Shown: in pieces, positions 37,399 to 46,252 of the stretch
Numbering within the stretch: position 1 is the stretch's first letter
How the letters are laid out: the number at the start of each line of letters is the position of its first letter
From: Gemmatimonas phototrophica
GTDB taxonomy: Bacteria; Gemmatimonadota; Gemmatimonadetes; Gemmatimonadales; Gemmatimonadaceae
Direction of reading: 5' to 3'
Assembly: GCF_000695095.2 (NCBI RefSeq)
Contig: NZ_CP011454.1
Location: 1,240,001 to 1,304,000, forward strand
DNA length: 64,000 bases
The notes under the pieces: generated by a model
What the model was told of the DNA's origin: nothing
The model's database searches: none
Seen by the model: only the letters and a program-made list of their open reading frames with translations
Position numbers and translations under genes: made by a program

Positions 37399-37513
37399 GT
37401 GCGGACGTCGTGCGGCTGCCTTCCGAAGGCGCCGTTTCCGTCCAGCGAGTTGCGCCTCCCGGCCGTAGCCTGCATCGTAGGCCTTCTCCACCTTTCTCTA
37501 ACCTCCGTTGCCC

Positions 37514-40500
37514 ATGATGTCCCTGCGATCATTGGTCCTGCTGGCCCTGCCGGCTGTTGCGCTGGTACAGCCCCCGGCGCGATCAGCGGCCCGTCCGGCC
37601 GCTGCGCCGGCACTGGCGCCGGTCACGCTCGATTCGGGCTTCCTCAAGAACTTCCGCTGGCGCAACATCGGCCCGGACCGTGGCGGCCGCTCGATTGCGG
37701 CCAGTGGAGTGAAAGGGCGAAAGAATGAGGCCTACTTTGGCGCCACCGGTGGCGGGCTCTGGAAGACCACCGACGGCGGCGAAACCTGGACGCCGGTAAC
37801 GGACGGCCAGATCACCAGCGCCTCGGTTGGCGCGGTGGCGGTCAGTGAGTCCAACCCCGACGTGGTCTACATCGGCACCGGGGAGAGCGCGATTCGCGGC
37901 AACATCATGCCGGGTGATGGCATCTACAAAAGCATTGATGCCGGCAAGACCTGGAAGCACGTCGGCTTCCGCACCGTGGATGCGATCTCCAAGATCCGTG
38001 TACACCCCACCAATCCGGACATCGTCTTTGCGGCGGTCTTCGGCAAGTATAGCGTGCCGAGCGACGAGCGCGGCGTGTACAAGAGCATCGACGGTGGCGC
38101 GACCTGGAAGCGGGTGCTGTTCCGCGACGCGAAGAGCGGCGCGGTGGACATTGCGCTCGATCGCACCAATCCGCAGGTGATGTACGCGGCCATCTGGGAA
38201 GCGTACCGCAAGGAATATCAGATGTCGTCGGGCGGTCCCGGCTCGGGGCTCTTCAAGAGCACGGACGGCGGCGACACGTGGACGGAAATCACACGCGCCA
38301 CCGGCTTGCCCTCTGGGCTCGTGGGCAAGATCGGCGTGGCCGTGACGGCGGCGAAGCCGGGTCGGGTGTATGCACTCATTGAAAACGAAAACGGCGGGCT
38401 CTTCATGAGCGACGACGCCGGCGCGACGTGGAAGCTGATGAATAGCGACCGCAACATCCGTCAGCGCGCGTTCTACTACACGCACCTCTTTGCCGATCAC
38501 CAGAACGCTGATCTCGTGTACATCGAGAACGTGTCCTTCTTCCGTTCGGCCGATGCCGGCAAGACGCTGGTGAGCATCGGCAACGGCAGCCACGGTGACT
38601 GGCACGACTTGTGGATTGATCCGGAAGATCCGTCGCACCTGGTGGCCGGTAACGACGGTGGTGGTACCGTCACGTTCGATACGGGGAAGAAGTACTCGGC
38701 GCAGGATTTCCCCACGTCGCAGTGGTATCACGCGATTACCACCAAGCACGTGCCGTTCCATGTGTGCGGATCACAGCAGGACAACAGCACGCTGTGCACA
38801 CCGATGAACTGGAACCTGGGCCGGCAGAATGCGGCGCCGGGCCAGGAAGCGCAGGGTGGTACGGCGGTGTCGTACCAGGCGGGCGGCGGTGAGCCCGGCT
38901 ACATCGCGCCCGATCCGCTGGATGTGGACGTGTTCTATTCCGGCACGAACAACGGCGGCTACGTCGACAAGTTCAACAAGAAGACGGGCCTGTCGCGTGA
39001 AGTGAACCCGTACCCGTGGTTCTACTCGGGTGAGCCCTCCAAGGAGATCAAGGAACGCTGGCAGTGGACGTTCCCCATTCTCTTCTCGCCGATCGATCCC
39101 AAGCTGCTCTACGTTTCGTCGCAGCGCCTGTGGTCGTCGCGTGATGGCGGACGCACGTGGAAGAATCTGAGCCCCGATCTCACGCGCCACGCACCGGAAA
39201 CTCAGGAGAAGTCGGGCGGGCCCATTACGGGTGACATGAACGGCCCCGAAGTCTACGGCGTGATTTTCTCCGTGGGGCCGAGCAAGCGCGATGTGAACGT
39301 CATCTTCACCGGCTCCGACGACGGGTTGGTGCATGTGACGCGCAATGGCGGCACCACCTGGACCAACGTGACGCCCAAGGACATGCCGGACTTTGGCCGC
39401 GTGTCGCAGATCGACGCCTCGGCGTTTGATGCGGGTACCGCGTACATCTCCGTGCGTCGCCCGCTGCTCAACGACCGCGCGCCGTACATCTTCAAGACCG
39501 CGGACTACGGCAAGACGTGGACGAAGATCGTGACGGGACTTGGTGCGGAAGATTACGTGCACGCGGTGCGCGAAGACCCCACGCGTCGCGGCCTGCTGTA
39601 CGCCGCCACGCAGCACGGGGTGTACATCTCGTACAACGACGGCGCACAGTGGCAGAGCCTCAAGCTCAACATGCCCGATGTGCCGGTGGCCGACCTCATC
39701 GTCGAGCGCGACGAACTCGTGATCGCGACCCACGGTCGCAGCTTCTGGGTGCTCGACAACATTGCGCCGCTCCGTCAGGCCACGCCGATTACGGTGGCGG
39801 CCAAGTCGCATCTGTTCACGCCGGCCGTGGGGCTCCGCTCCTCGCCGGGCGTGACGCTCAGCTGGATGTTTGCCGAGAAGCCCAAGCGCGCCACGCTGGC
39901 CATTGTGGACTCACTGGGCGCCGTCCTGCGTGAGTTTACGGGTGATACGGCGGCACCGGCCGTGGCTGGCCCGGGTGGCGGTCGTCGTCGCGGGACGCTG
40001 ACCAGCTTCCCCGTTGCTGCAGGACTCACGCGTTTCATGTTTGACCTGCGTGCCACCGGTATCGAAAGCTTCCCCGGCATGATTCTCTGGGGTGCGGGAA
40101 CGGCCGGTCCGGCATTGCCGCCGGGCAATTATACCGTGCGTCTCACGGCGGACGGTCAGGAGCTCAAGGCGCCGCTACGCATTCAGCGCAGCCCGCTCAT
40201 TCCGGAAGTCACCGACGCGGACCTGCGGGCGCAGTACGCATTTGGCAAAAAGGTGCGTGACAAGACGAACGAAGCGCAGCGGGCCGTGATCGAGATCCGC
40301 CGCGTGAAGTCGCAGCTGGATGATCGCTACACCCGCGCCAAGGACGATGCGCAGCTCAAGAGCAAGGGGGAAACGCTGCGCAGCAACGCCTTTGCGGTGG
40401 AGCAGAGCGTGTACCAGGTGAAGAACCAGAGCGGCCAGGATCCGCTCAACTTCCCCATCCGCGTGAACAACCGATTGGCCAACTTGCTCTCGATGGCCGA

Positions 40501-40699
40501 ACGCGGTGACGGCCCGCCGGGCACCTACATGCCGGAGATCCTGGGCATTCTGTCCAAGGAACTCTCGGGGTATCAGGCGTCGCTGGAGAAGGTGTGGAAG
40601 ACGGATCTCACGGCGGTGAACGCGGAACTGGCACGCCTCAAGCTGCCGCCGCTCGACCCCAAGTGCACGGTGGTGGCGGGATGTTCGGCGACTCCGTGA
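37514..40699 (+). CDS. large exported Asp-box (BNR/sortilin-like) beta-propeller protein
   Basis: A protein of about 1061 residues with a signal peptide (MMSLRSLVLLALPAVALVQ) and, over residues 40-760, many Asp-box repeats of the form KSxDGGxTWxxV (KTTDGGETW, KSIDAGKTW, KSTDGGDTW, MSDDAGATW, SSRDGGRTW, VTRNGGTTW). These form one or two beta-propellers like the VPS10/sortilin and BNR glycosidase folds. The last 150 residues are helical and charged. No sialidase catalytic triad was identified, so binding or export quality-control roles are as plausible as hydrolysis. The start is ATG 37514 or ATG 37517. Confidence 0.82.
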   Translation: MMSLRSLVLLALPAVALVQPPARSAARPAAAPALAPVTLDSGFLKNFRWRNIGPDRGGRSIAASGVKGRKNEAYFGATGGGLWKTTDGGETWTPVTDGQITSASVGAVAVSESNPDVVYIGTGESAIRGNIMPGDGIYKSIDAGKTWKHVGFRTVDAISKIRVHPTNPDIVFAAVFGKYSVPSDERGVYKSIDGGATWKRVLFRDAKSGAVDIALDRTNPQVMYAAIWEAYRKEYQMSSGGPGSGLFKSTDGGDTWTEITRATGLPSGLVGKIGVAVTAAKPGRVYALIENENGGLFMSDDAGATWKLMNSDRNIRQRAFYYTHLFADHQNADLVYIENVSFFRSADAGKTLVSIGNGSHGDWHDLWIDPEDPSHLVAGNDGGGTVTFDTGKKYSAQDFPTSQWYHAITTKHVPFHVCGSQQDNSTLCTPMNWNLGRQNAAPGQEAQGGTAVSYQAGGGEPGYIAPDPLDVDVFYSGTNNGGYVDKFNKKTGLSREVNPYPWFYSGEPSKEIKERWQWTFPILFSPIDPKLLYVSSQRLWSSRDGGRTWKNLSPDLTRHAPETQEKSGGPITGDMNGPEVYGVIFSVGPSKRDVNVIFTGSDDGLVHVTRNGGTTWTNVTPKDMPDFGRVSQIDASAFDAGTAYISVRRPLLNDRAPYIFKTADYGKTWTKIVTGLGAEDYVHAVREDPTRRGLLYAATQHGVYISYNDGAQWQSLKLNMPDVPVADLIVERDELVIATHGRSFWVLDNIAPLRQATPITVAAKSHLFTPAVGLRSSPGVTLSWMFAEKPKRATLAIVDSLGAVLREFTGDTAAPAVAGPGGGRRRGTLTSFPVAAGLTRFMFDLRATGIESFPGMILWGAGTAGPALPPGNYTVRLTADGQELKAPLRIQRSPLIPEVTDADLRAQYAFGKKVRDKTNEAQRAVIEIRRVKSQLDDRYTRAKDDAQLKSKGETLRSNAFAVEQSVYQVKNQSGQDPLNFPIRVNNRLANLLSMAERGDGPPGTYMPEILGILSKELSGYQASLEKVWKTDLTAVNAELARLKLPPLDPKCTVVAGCSATP

Positions 40700-41103
40700 C
40701 GGTAACGCGTCGTGTGGTGGTACTCAGCGCTATCGCGCTGGGTACCGCCTTCCAGACGGCCTGCGGGCCAGGCGTGGCGGACAAGGTGGTGTCGGCCATG
40801 CAGGGGTGTGTGGCCCTCCGGAACCCGCTCTTCAAGGCGGGCCAGGCGGAGCAGGCGCTGGCGTTGCCGCTGCCCCCGGCGGTGGACTCCCTTGCCACGC
40901 AGACCGCCTATGCCTTCGGCTTCAATGCGTATCAGCAATTGGCCGACATGGCGGAGACACAGGCCGAGCTGACGTGCGCACTGGAACTCGGCGCGCGCTA
41001 TGAGGATGCCGATGTGCGAGTCTGGCTCAAGAAGTACTTGCGTAGCCCCGACGCGCCGGTGGCGGCTCATGCCCAGCGGCTGCTTGATAAGCAAACACGT
41101 TGA
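40681..41103 (+). CDS. small exported protein of unknown function
   Basis: A 140-residue protein with a signal sequence (RRVVVLSAIALGTAFQTAC), imperfect as a lipobox, and an alpha-helical body with two more Cys residues (QGCVALRNP, ELTCALEL) that may pair. No family recognised. It overlaps the end of the large Asp-box gene; a GTG at 40696 forming a GTGA junction with that stop is an equally good start. The overlap implies co-expression with its neighbour. Confidence 0.65.
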   Translation: MFGDSVTVTRRVVVLSAIALGTAFQTACGPGVADKVVSAMQGCVALRNPLFKAGQAEQALALPLPPAVDSLATQTAYAFGFNAYQQLADMAETQAELTCALELGARYEDADVRVWLKKYLRSPDAPVAAHAQRLLDKQTR

Positions 41104-41142
41104 TTGGTGGCCCTGTGAGATGAACAGATTGCTCAAGAACTC

Positions 41143-41239
41143 TCACAGAGGACACAGAGGAAACAGAGGTCACGGAGGTGTCTCGGCCGCTTGGCAGAGG
41201 TCACTCCGTGACCTCTATGTTTCTTGGCTGCCTCTGTGA
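41143..41239. repeat. imperfect inverted repeat built from CACAGAGGA words
   Basis: The left arm (41143-41177) reads as successive CACAGAGGA/AACAGAGGT/CACGGAG units. The right arm (41204-41239) is its imperfect reverse complement (CTCCGTGACCTCTATG... CCTCTGTGA). About 27 of 35 positions can pair around a 26-base loop. It lies just beyond the 3' end of the GxxExxY gene. Similar CACAGAGGA-type repeats are scattered in other bacteria, often near such genes (recollection, not verified here). Confidence 0.8.
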
Positions 41240-41246
41240 TTGGAGT

Positions 41247-41645
41247 TCAGGGTCCTTTCGGACGGCAGTCAAAGTTCGTAACGCGATCGAGGCCAGCAGT
41301 TAGAGTGTCCATTCCAAAATTGATCAGAAGCCCAAGTGGAAGGTTCATCAGCCGGAGATACGTCAGCAGCTGGCGTTGATGAATCGGCGATGGGCGTTCA
41401 ACACTCTTGATTTCGACTACCAATTCTTTCTCGACGAGCAAGTCGATTCGGAAACCGAGGGAGAGACGTTCACCCTCATAGTCGAATGGGATGACCAGCT
41501 GACGCTCGACATGTACGCCACGTCGGCCTAATCGTCGAAAGAGGATCTCCTCGTAGGCCGACTCGAAGAGGCCAGGGCAGAGCGACCGATGTATCTGGAT
41601 GGCCTCGCCGATCACGAGTCGGGTGAGTTCTGTGTCGCGTCGCAT
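41247..41645 (-). CDS. GxxExxY protein (PD-(D/E)XK nuclease-like)
   Basis: A 132-residue protein. Residues 25-31 carry the family signature GLFESAY (G-xx-E-xx-Y). Residues 68 to 80 give the nuclease-type core: Asp68 in FRIDLLV, then Glu78-x-Lys80 in VVEIKSVE, followed by HQRQLLTYLRL (89-99). All expected PD-(D/E)XK residues are thus present, so nuclease activity is possible; none is established for the family to my knowledge. No ribosome site is obvious. The gene sits alone between an inverted repeat and an unrelated gene, like a small selfish or domesticated module. Confidence 0.85.
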   Translation of the reverse strand: MRRDTELTRLVIGEAIQIHRSLCPGLFESAYEEILFRRLGRRGVHVERQLVIPFDYEGERLSLGFRIDLLVEKELVVEIKSVERPSPIHQRQLLTYLRLMNLPLGLLINFGMDTLTAGLDRVTNFDCRPKGP

Positions 41646-41820
41646 GTGTGATGGCTACCGTGTCCCCGTCACCGGGCTGTCACGCCGGGGGAAGGAATCG
41701 GTACGGGGGGCGTCGGATTAACACCCGGTGTGGGCCGGCGTCTAATTCCCTGAAGACCGAGGGGACGGCGACGCACACGGCGGCGCGTACCGAGGTCCTA
41801 GTGATTCGGAGGGTAGCCCC
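41646..41820. promoter_or_regulatory. intergenic region between GxxExxY gene and small charged protein
   Basis: Divergent space of 175 bases. A GGAGGG ribosome site lies at 41808-41813 for the downstream gene. No confident -35/-10 pair could be assigned. Confidence 0.3.
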
Positions 41821-42087
41821 ATGCGTCGTTTCATTATTGCTGCCATTATCGCTGCCGCTGTTCCTGTGGCCTCGGCGTCCGCGCAGGCCGTCAAGCAGGA
41901 AGTGCGCGAGTTGCGCGATGCCAAGCGCGAAGTGAACCATGATCAGCGCGATCGCCGTCAGGCTGGTCGTGCCGGCGACTCGGCGGCCGTGAAGAACGAG
42001 ACGCGTGAGATTCGCGAAGGGAAGCGTGACGTGAAGCAGGAACGTCGCGATGTGAAGCGGGCCGTGCGGCAGAAGAAAAACGGCTGA
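41821..42087 (+). CDS. small, highly charged exported protein with internal duplication
   Basis: An 88-residue protein. Residues 1-22 are a clean signal peptide (IIAAIIAAAVPVASASAQA). The mature part is nearly all charged and contains a tandem duplication: VKQEVRELRDAKREV and VKNETREIREGKRDV, each followed by an Arg/Asp/Gln stretch. It is predicted to be an amphipathic or disordered helix in the periplasm. No family was recognised. GGAGGG lies 8 bases upstream and a strong hairpin follows the stop, so it is a stand-alone gene. Confidence 0.75.
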   Translation: MRRFIIAAIIAAAVPVASASAQAVKQEVRELRDAKREVNHDQRDRRQAGRAGDSAAVKNETREIREGKRDVKQERRDVKRAVRQKKNG

Positions 42088-42126
42088 CCGAGCACGACAT
42101 CGATTGCGCCGTCGGGCAACGCATTA

Positions 42127-42158
42127 CGGGGGCGCTGGTTTGTGAACCGGCGCCCCCG
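42127..42158. terminator. hairpin terminator between convergent genes
   Basis: A 14-bp stem (CGGGGGCGCTGGTT with AACCGGCGCCCCCG, one G-U pair) and a TGTG loop, placed between the convergent small charged protein and phytase genes. It could serve both strands. Confidence 0.75.
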
Positions 42159-42193
42159 CTTGGTCTTCGTCACTAATTACATCATTGCGATGG

Positions 42194-43306
42194 TTATTGC
42201 GGTAAGCGCTTGCGCACCTCGCGCCAATCGAAGATGTGGAAGGTGCGATCGGTGGACATCATGACCAGTGCGCCTTCCGGGAACGACGGGGAGAGCGCCT
42301 TGGCCGTGACTTCCAGACCATCCGTTTCCTTCGCCGATACCGGAATCGTGGCGATAGACACGTGGTCGTGGGGCTTGCCGGCACTGCCTTCGCGGCGGAA
42401 CAGCTGAATGCGTTGCCCCTGCTGGTCCGATGCGATCAGGAAGCCGGTGCTATCGCTCGTCGGATAGATCGCAAGTCCTTCGTGATCCTGCACGAAACCG
42501 GTGGTGGCGAAAAGAGCCAATTCACGTGCGGCGTCCGGGTGGACCGGATCTGCGTGGTACTTGCGAATGCCGACGGTCTCGTCGCTGTAGAACACGTAGC
42601 CCAGCGACTGGTCCACGGTGATGGCCTCGATTTCCTTGGTGCCACTGAAGGCACCAAACGCACGCACCTTGGTGCCGCGTACGGAGCCGTTACCGGCATC
42701 TTCCAGCCGGTACTGCCACAAATACCCATCCGTGGGTCCGCTCTTGCCGCCAACAATGGCGAACACCGCGCCATCACTGGCACGCTTGTAGAGGGCGACC
42801 CCCATGGGGGCGCGGGTCGTATCCCCATCGAACACCGGGATGCCGCCGTTGTCGATCGGGGTCATCTCCGGCAGTTGGAACACACGGAGTGCCATGCGCC
42901 CTCGTTCGGCCGCAACGGCAATGTCGATCATCTTGCCGCCAACCGTCAGGCCGGTAATGGCATCCACGTTGTTCGGCCGGAGCATCGGACGACGGGTCCG
43001 TGTCGTATCGATGCGGCCATCAAGCCCGAAGACGTACACGCCACCGGTGCTGTCTCCCTTGTCCGTGCCCAGAATGAGAGAGTTGGCCGGATTGACGGTA
43101 TCGATCCAGATGGCCGGGTCATCGGAGTCGTTGGCCACCGTGTCGGTGATCACGGCAGCGCGCAGCGTGTCGTCTGTCGCGGTGCTGGCCACAGAGTCGG
43201 TGGTGCCGGAGCGTCCTTCCGAGCTACACGCCAATGCGACAACTGCCACGAGTGCTGTAAGCACTCGTGGCAGTCCGCACATGAATGATGTGCTGTGGCG
43301 TGTCAT
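42194..43306 (-). CDS. beta-propeller phytase-like lipoprotein
   Basis: A 370-residue exported protein with a lipoprotein signal (LVAVVALACSS, Cys27). The start of the propeller, NDSDDPAIWID, matches the calcium- and phosphate-binding DADDPAIW motif of alkaline beta-propeller phytases. Further blocks (LGTDKGDSTGGVYVFGLDG, RPNNVDAI, GFVQDHEGLAIY, ASDQQGQRIQLF) also fit. It would release phosphate from phytate at the cell surface. Its ATG overlaps the stop of the TonB receptor gene (TGATG), so the two are translationally coupled. A downstream Met at residue 9 is an alternative. Confidence 0.88.
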   Translation of the reverse strand: MTRHSTSFMCGLPRVLTALVAVVALACSSEGRSGTTDSVASTATDDTLRAAVITDTVANDSDDPAIWIDTVNPANSLILGTDKGDSTGGVYVFGLDGRIDTTRTRRPMLRPNNVDAITGLTVGGKMIDIAVAAERGRMALRVFQLPEMTPIDNGGIPVFDGDTTRAPMGVALYKRASDGAVFAIVGGKSGPTDGYLWQYRLEDAGNGSVRGTKVRAFGAFSGTKEIEAITVDQSLGYVFYSDETVGIRKYHADPVHPDAARELALFATTGFVQDHEGLAIYPTSDSTGFLIASDQQGQRIQLFRREGSAGKPHDHVSIATIPVSAKETDGLEVTAKALSPSFPEGALVMMSTDRTFHIFDWREVRKRLPQ

Positions 43307-46095
43307 CAGAAGTCGAACTTGAAGCCGGTCTGAATGCGACGTCCGTAGAACTCATCCTGCATGAGACGACCGCGATTTCCCTGGAAGTAGCGGAGCGGAC
43401 GGTTGTTCAGATTGTTGGCGTCAAGGAAGAAGCGGCTCTTGCTGGTGATCTGGAACGTCGCGTTCGCGTCGATGTCGGTACGACGGTCAGCCCAGCGATC
43501 GAAGAACGCATCTTCGTTGTAGCCACCCTCGCCAGCGTCCAGCGACTCGCTCTGGTAGTTCATGGCCACGCGTGCCGTGAACCGCTTCGAGTCGAACGAG
43601 AGCGAGAGGTTTCCGCTGTGCTTCGCCGTGCCGAGCAACGGCAGCTTTTCATTCTCGCGACCTTCGATATCGAGGCCGCTCACTTCCGACTCGTTGAACG
43701 TGTAGTTCGCATACACGCCAAGGTAGCGGAGAATTCCCGGAAGGAAATCGAGCTGGCGCTGCGCGGCCACTTCGATACCAGTCAACGTGGCTTCCGGACC
43801 GTTCCGCGGCGTGCTGATCTGCGAGAAGGTCTGGCCGGTCACGGCGTCACGCGCTTGGAACTGCGTGAAATTGAAGATGAAATCGGTAATGCGCTTGTGA
43901 AAGACACCAGCCGACAGCAAGCCGACGTTTTCGAAGTAGCGCTCGGCCATGAAATCAAAATTCATGGCACGCGTGGGCTTGAGGTTCGGATTGCCAGTGG
44001 CGAGCTCGTTGTCTTCGAGGCTGATCTCGCGATACGGCACCAGATCGAAGTAGTTCGGGCGCGCCAAGGTGTTGGTCCAGGCGGCACGGAATACCGTGTT
44101 GCGGGACTGCTCCCAGCGAACATTCACGCTGGGCAAGACATCGGTGTAGGTCTGGCTTCCGGTCGTCGGAGATACCGCGTCGTTGTCAACATTGTACTGA
44201 AAGCCACGGTAGTCGATGTTCGTGTTCTCAACGCGCACGCCGGCAATAAGGCTGAGGCCATTGCCAAACAGCTGTTCCAGCATGCCATACCCGCCCGTGA
44301 CGCGCTCTTCGGCGTCGAAGTTGCCGGCGGCGTACTCACCGGGCTGATCGGCCAGACGGAACTGGCTGCTGTTGAAGAGATCCAACTTCGACAGATACTC
44401 CGGCGTTGAGAACGTACCGTAGGCGTAATTGCCAGCCAGATTATTGTCGACCGTGTAGTCGCCCGAACCAGTCAACCCCAAGTTCGCAAATGCACTTCCC
44501 GTTACCGGTGTGGCGAAGTTGTAGCTGTTATCGCGCAGCTTTTCCTTGCCGCGGTACCGTGCTCCGAACTTGAGGCGCGAAGCCTTTTCCCCTTCACGCA
44601 ACGGGAGCAGCAGGTCGATACGGCCGTTCATGTCCCGGTCTTCCGTGAAGCTTTCCAGCTGCTCAATACGACGGAAGGTGAATGCGGTCGGCGCAACCTG
44701 CGCTGGATTCGTGGCGCTGAACTGCGGGTTCTGCTGGTCGGTGTAGTTGGGCTGGATGCTCACATTGCGCGAGCGCCAGTCAATGTAGCGCTCGTCCGGC
44801 CGCGTTTCCGAGGCTGCCGCCATGCTGCCGGACCACGTCAACGTTGCCTTGTTGGCAATCAGGTGCTCACCCGACAGTTGGCTGCTCCACATGCGCTGGT
44901 CTTCGAGTCGCGTTGCTTTGACGCGAGGGTCTGGTCCACCGCCCTTGGTCTGCCGGCGGATTTCCGTGTTCTGAATGCCGCTCGCATTCGGTGCGCCCAG
45001 GATGTAGCGCGCGCGGAACCGATTCTCCCAGTCATCGCGGCTGTTGTACAGCGACCGCCACATGATGGTGTTCGCTTCGTTGAACTTGTAGTCGAGTCCC
45101 AAGGACGCGGACCGACGGGTACGCTGAACATCGTAGCGGCGAAGGTCAAACTGGTTCATGTAGGGGGAACCAGTGCTCGTTCTGTCCCACGTGCCTTCTT
45201 TATTGTCCGACCCGAACTGCTGGTCAAAATACGAGGCGCTACCAATCACGCCGAGGCGGTTGTCAAAGAAACGATTGCCCGCAACGACTCCACCAACCAC
45301 GACCGGCTTTTCACGGATGAAGTTGTAACCGGAGCCAACCGTGGTAGACAGGCGGAATCCGGCCGGCGCAGCACGGGTGACCACGTTTACGGCGCCGCCG
45401 ATAGCGTCGGCGTCCATATCGGGAGTGAGTGTCTTGCTCACCTCAACGGCCTGGACCATGTCCGCCGGTACCAGGTCGAGCTGCACTTCACGCACCTCGG
45501 CCTCCGCTGACGGAACACGCTCGCCATTGACCAGCACAGAGTTGAATCTTGGTTCGGTTCCGCGGATGGAGCCGAAGCGCGCTTCACCCTGGTCAAGGGC
45601 CACCGTAACGCCCGGGATGCGCTTCAACGCATCGCCAAGGTTGGCATCTGGAAAGCGTCCGATCTGATCCGCCGCGATCACATTGCCAACCGTTGTGGCT
45701 GCTTTCTGCTGGTTCAGCGCCGCCGCCTGGCCAGTACGGGTGGCCACTACCACCACTTCACCGAGTTGGGTTTTGGCCGCTGACAACTTGAAGTTCGCGG
45801 TCGCTGTCTTCCCGTTTTCCACACGGACGCGAAGGGTAGCAGCGGTGTAGCCCAGATACCGGGCCGTCAAGGCATACTCACCGGCCGCCACAGCGGGCAC
45901 GATGAAACGACCGGACCGATCGGTCTGCACGGTGCGGCTGATTGACGCAATAGAGATACTGGCGCCGGTGAGTGAGAGGCCGCTTGCGGAGTCAACCACG
46001 GTACCAGCAAGGGTACCTTGGGCCTGCGCCGTAGCCGCTGGTAGCAGCAGGAGAGCCGCGCCAAGCGCGACTGATGGCAAACAGAAACGTGACAT
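43306..46095 (-). CDS. TonB-dependent outer-membrane receptor, phytase-linked
   Basis: A 929-residue gated beta-barrel. The signal peptide (MSRFCLPSVALGAALLLLPA) is followed by a carboxypeptidase-regulatory-like domain (about 28-105, GTLAGTVVDSASGLSLTGAS), a plug domain (GRFPDANLGDALKRIPGV, RFNSVLVNGERVPS, DADAIGGAVNVV) and a barrel ending in Phe (GFKFDF). The plug subtype resembles the Xanthomonas/Caulobacter class that imports organic substrates. Coupling to a beta-propeller phytase suggests that inositol phosphates or their breakdown products are the cargo. A dyad-symmetric site lies upstream at 46158-46188. Confidence 0.93.
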   Translation of the reverse strand: MSRFCLPSVALGAALLLLPAATAQAQGTLAGTVVDSASGLSLTGASISIASISRTVQTDRSGRFIVPAVAAGEYALTARYLGYTAATLRVRVENGKTATANFKLSAAKTQLGEVVVVATRTGQAAALNQQKAATTVGNVIAADQIGRFPDANLGDALKRIPGVTVALDQGEARFGSIRGTEPRFNSVLVNGERVPSAEAEVREVQLDLVPADMVQAVEVSKTLTPDMDADAIGGAVNVVTRAAPAGFRLSTTVGSGYNFIREKPVVVGGVVAGNRFFDNRLGVIGSASYFDQQFGSDNKEGTWDRTSTGSPYMNQFDLRRYDVQRTRRSASLGLDYKFNEANTIMWRSLYNSRDDWENRFRARYILGAPNASGIQNTEIRRQTKGGGPDPRVKATRLEDQRMWSSQLSGEHLIANKATLTWSGSMAAASETRPDERYIDWRSRNVSIQPNYTDQQNPQFSATNPAQVAPTAFTFRRIEQLESFTEDRDMNGRIDLLLPLREGEKASRLKFGARYRGKEKLRDNSYNFATPVTGSAFANLGLTGSGDYTVDNNLAGNYAYGTFSTPEYLSKLDLFNSSQFRLADQPGEYAAGNFDAEERVTGGYGMLEQLFGNGLSLIAGVRVENTNIDYRGFQYNVDNDAVSPTTGSQTYTDVLPSVNVRWEQSRNTVFRAAWTNTLARPNYFDLVPYREISLEDNELATGNPNLKPTRAMNFDFMAERYFENVGLLSAGVFHKRITDFIFNFTQFQARDAVTGQTFSQISTPRNGPEATLTGIEVAAQRQLDFLPGILRYLGVYANYTFNESEVSGLDIEGRENEKLPLLGTAKHSGNLSLSFDSKRFTARVAMNYQSESLDAGEGGYNEDAFFDRWADRRTDIDANATFQITSKSRFFLDANNLNNRPLRYFQGNRGRLMQDEFYGRRIQTGFKFDF

Positions 46096-46157
46096 ATGTG
46101 TGGCAGGAGGGAGACAGACTCGGCACTGATGGTAACGGTGTGCAAGCTCAGTGGTTC

Positions 46158-46188
46158 CCGTGACCGCCTGCTCACAGTTCTGTCACGG
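46158..46188. promoter_or_regulatory. candidate operator (CCGTGAC-N17-GTCACGG dyad)
   Basis: Perfect 7-bp inverted half sites in the divergent region between the TonB-receptor operon and the SDR gene, 63-93 bases upstream of the receptor start. The same stretch also reads as 7-mers at an 11-base period (CCGTGAC, TGCTCAC, CTGTCAC), loosely like a Pho box, which would suit a phytase operon. Which reading is right cannot be told from sequence. Confidence 0.35.
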
Positions 46189-46252
46189 TCGTGTATCAGT
46201 CTGATGCCTTTCAAGGGTGAAAGTCGTCCGCCGGTGGTCTACATTGTTTGAT

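Noticed and set aside
41143-41239. CRISPR array or transposon end
   Set aside because: There are no regularly spaced direct repeats with unique spacers, no cas genes, no transposase and no target-site duplication visible.
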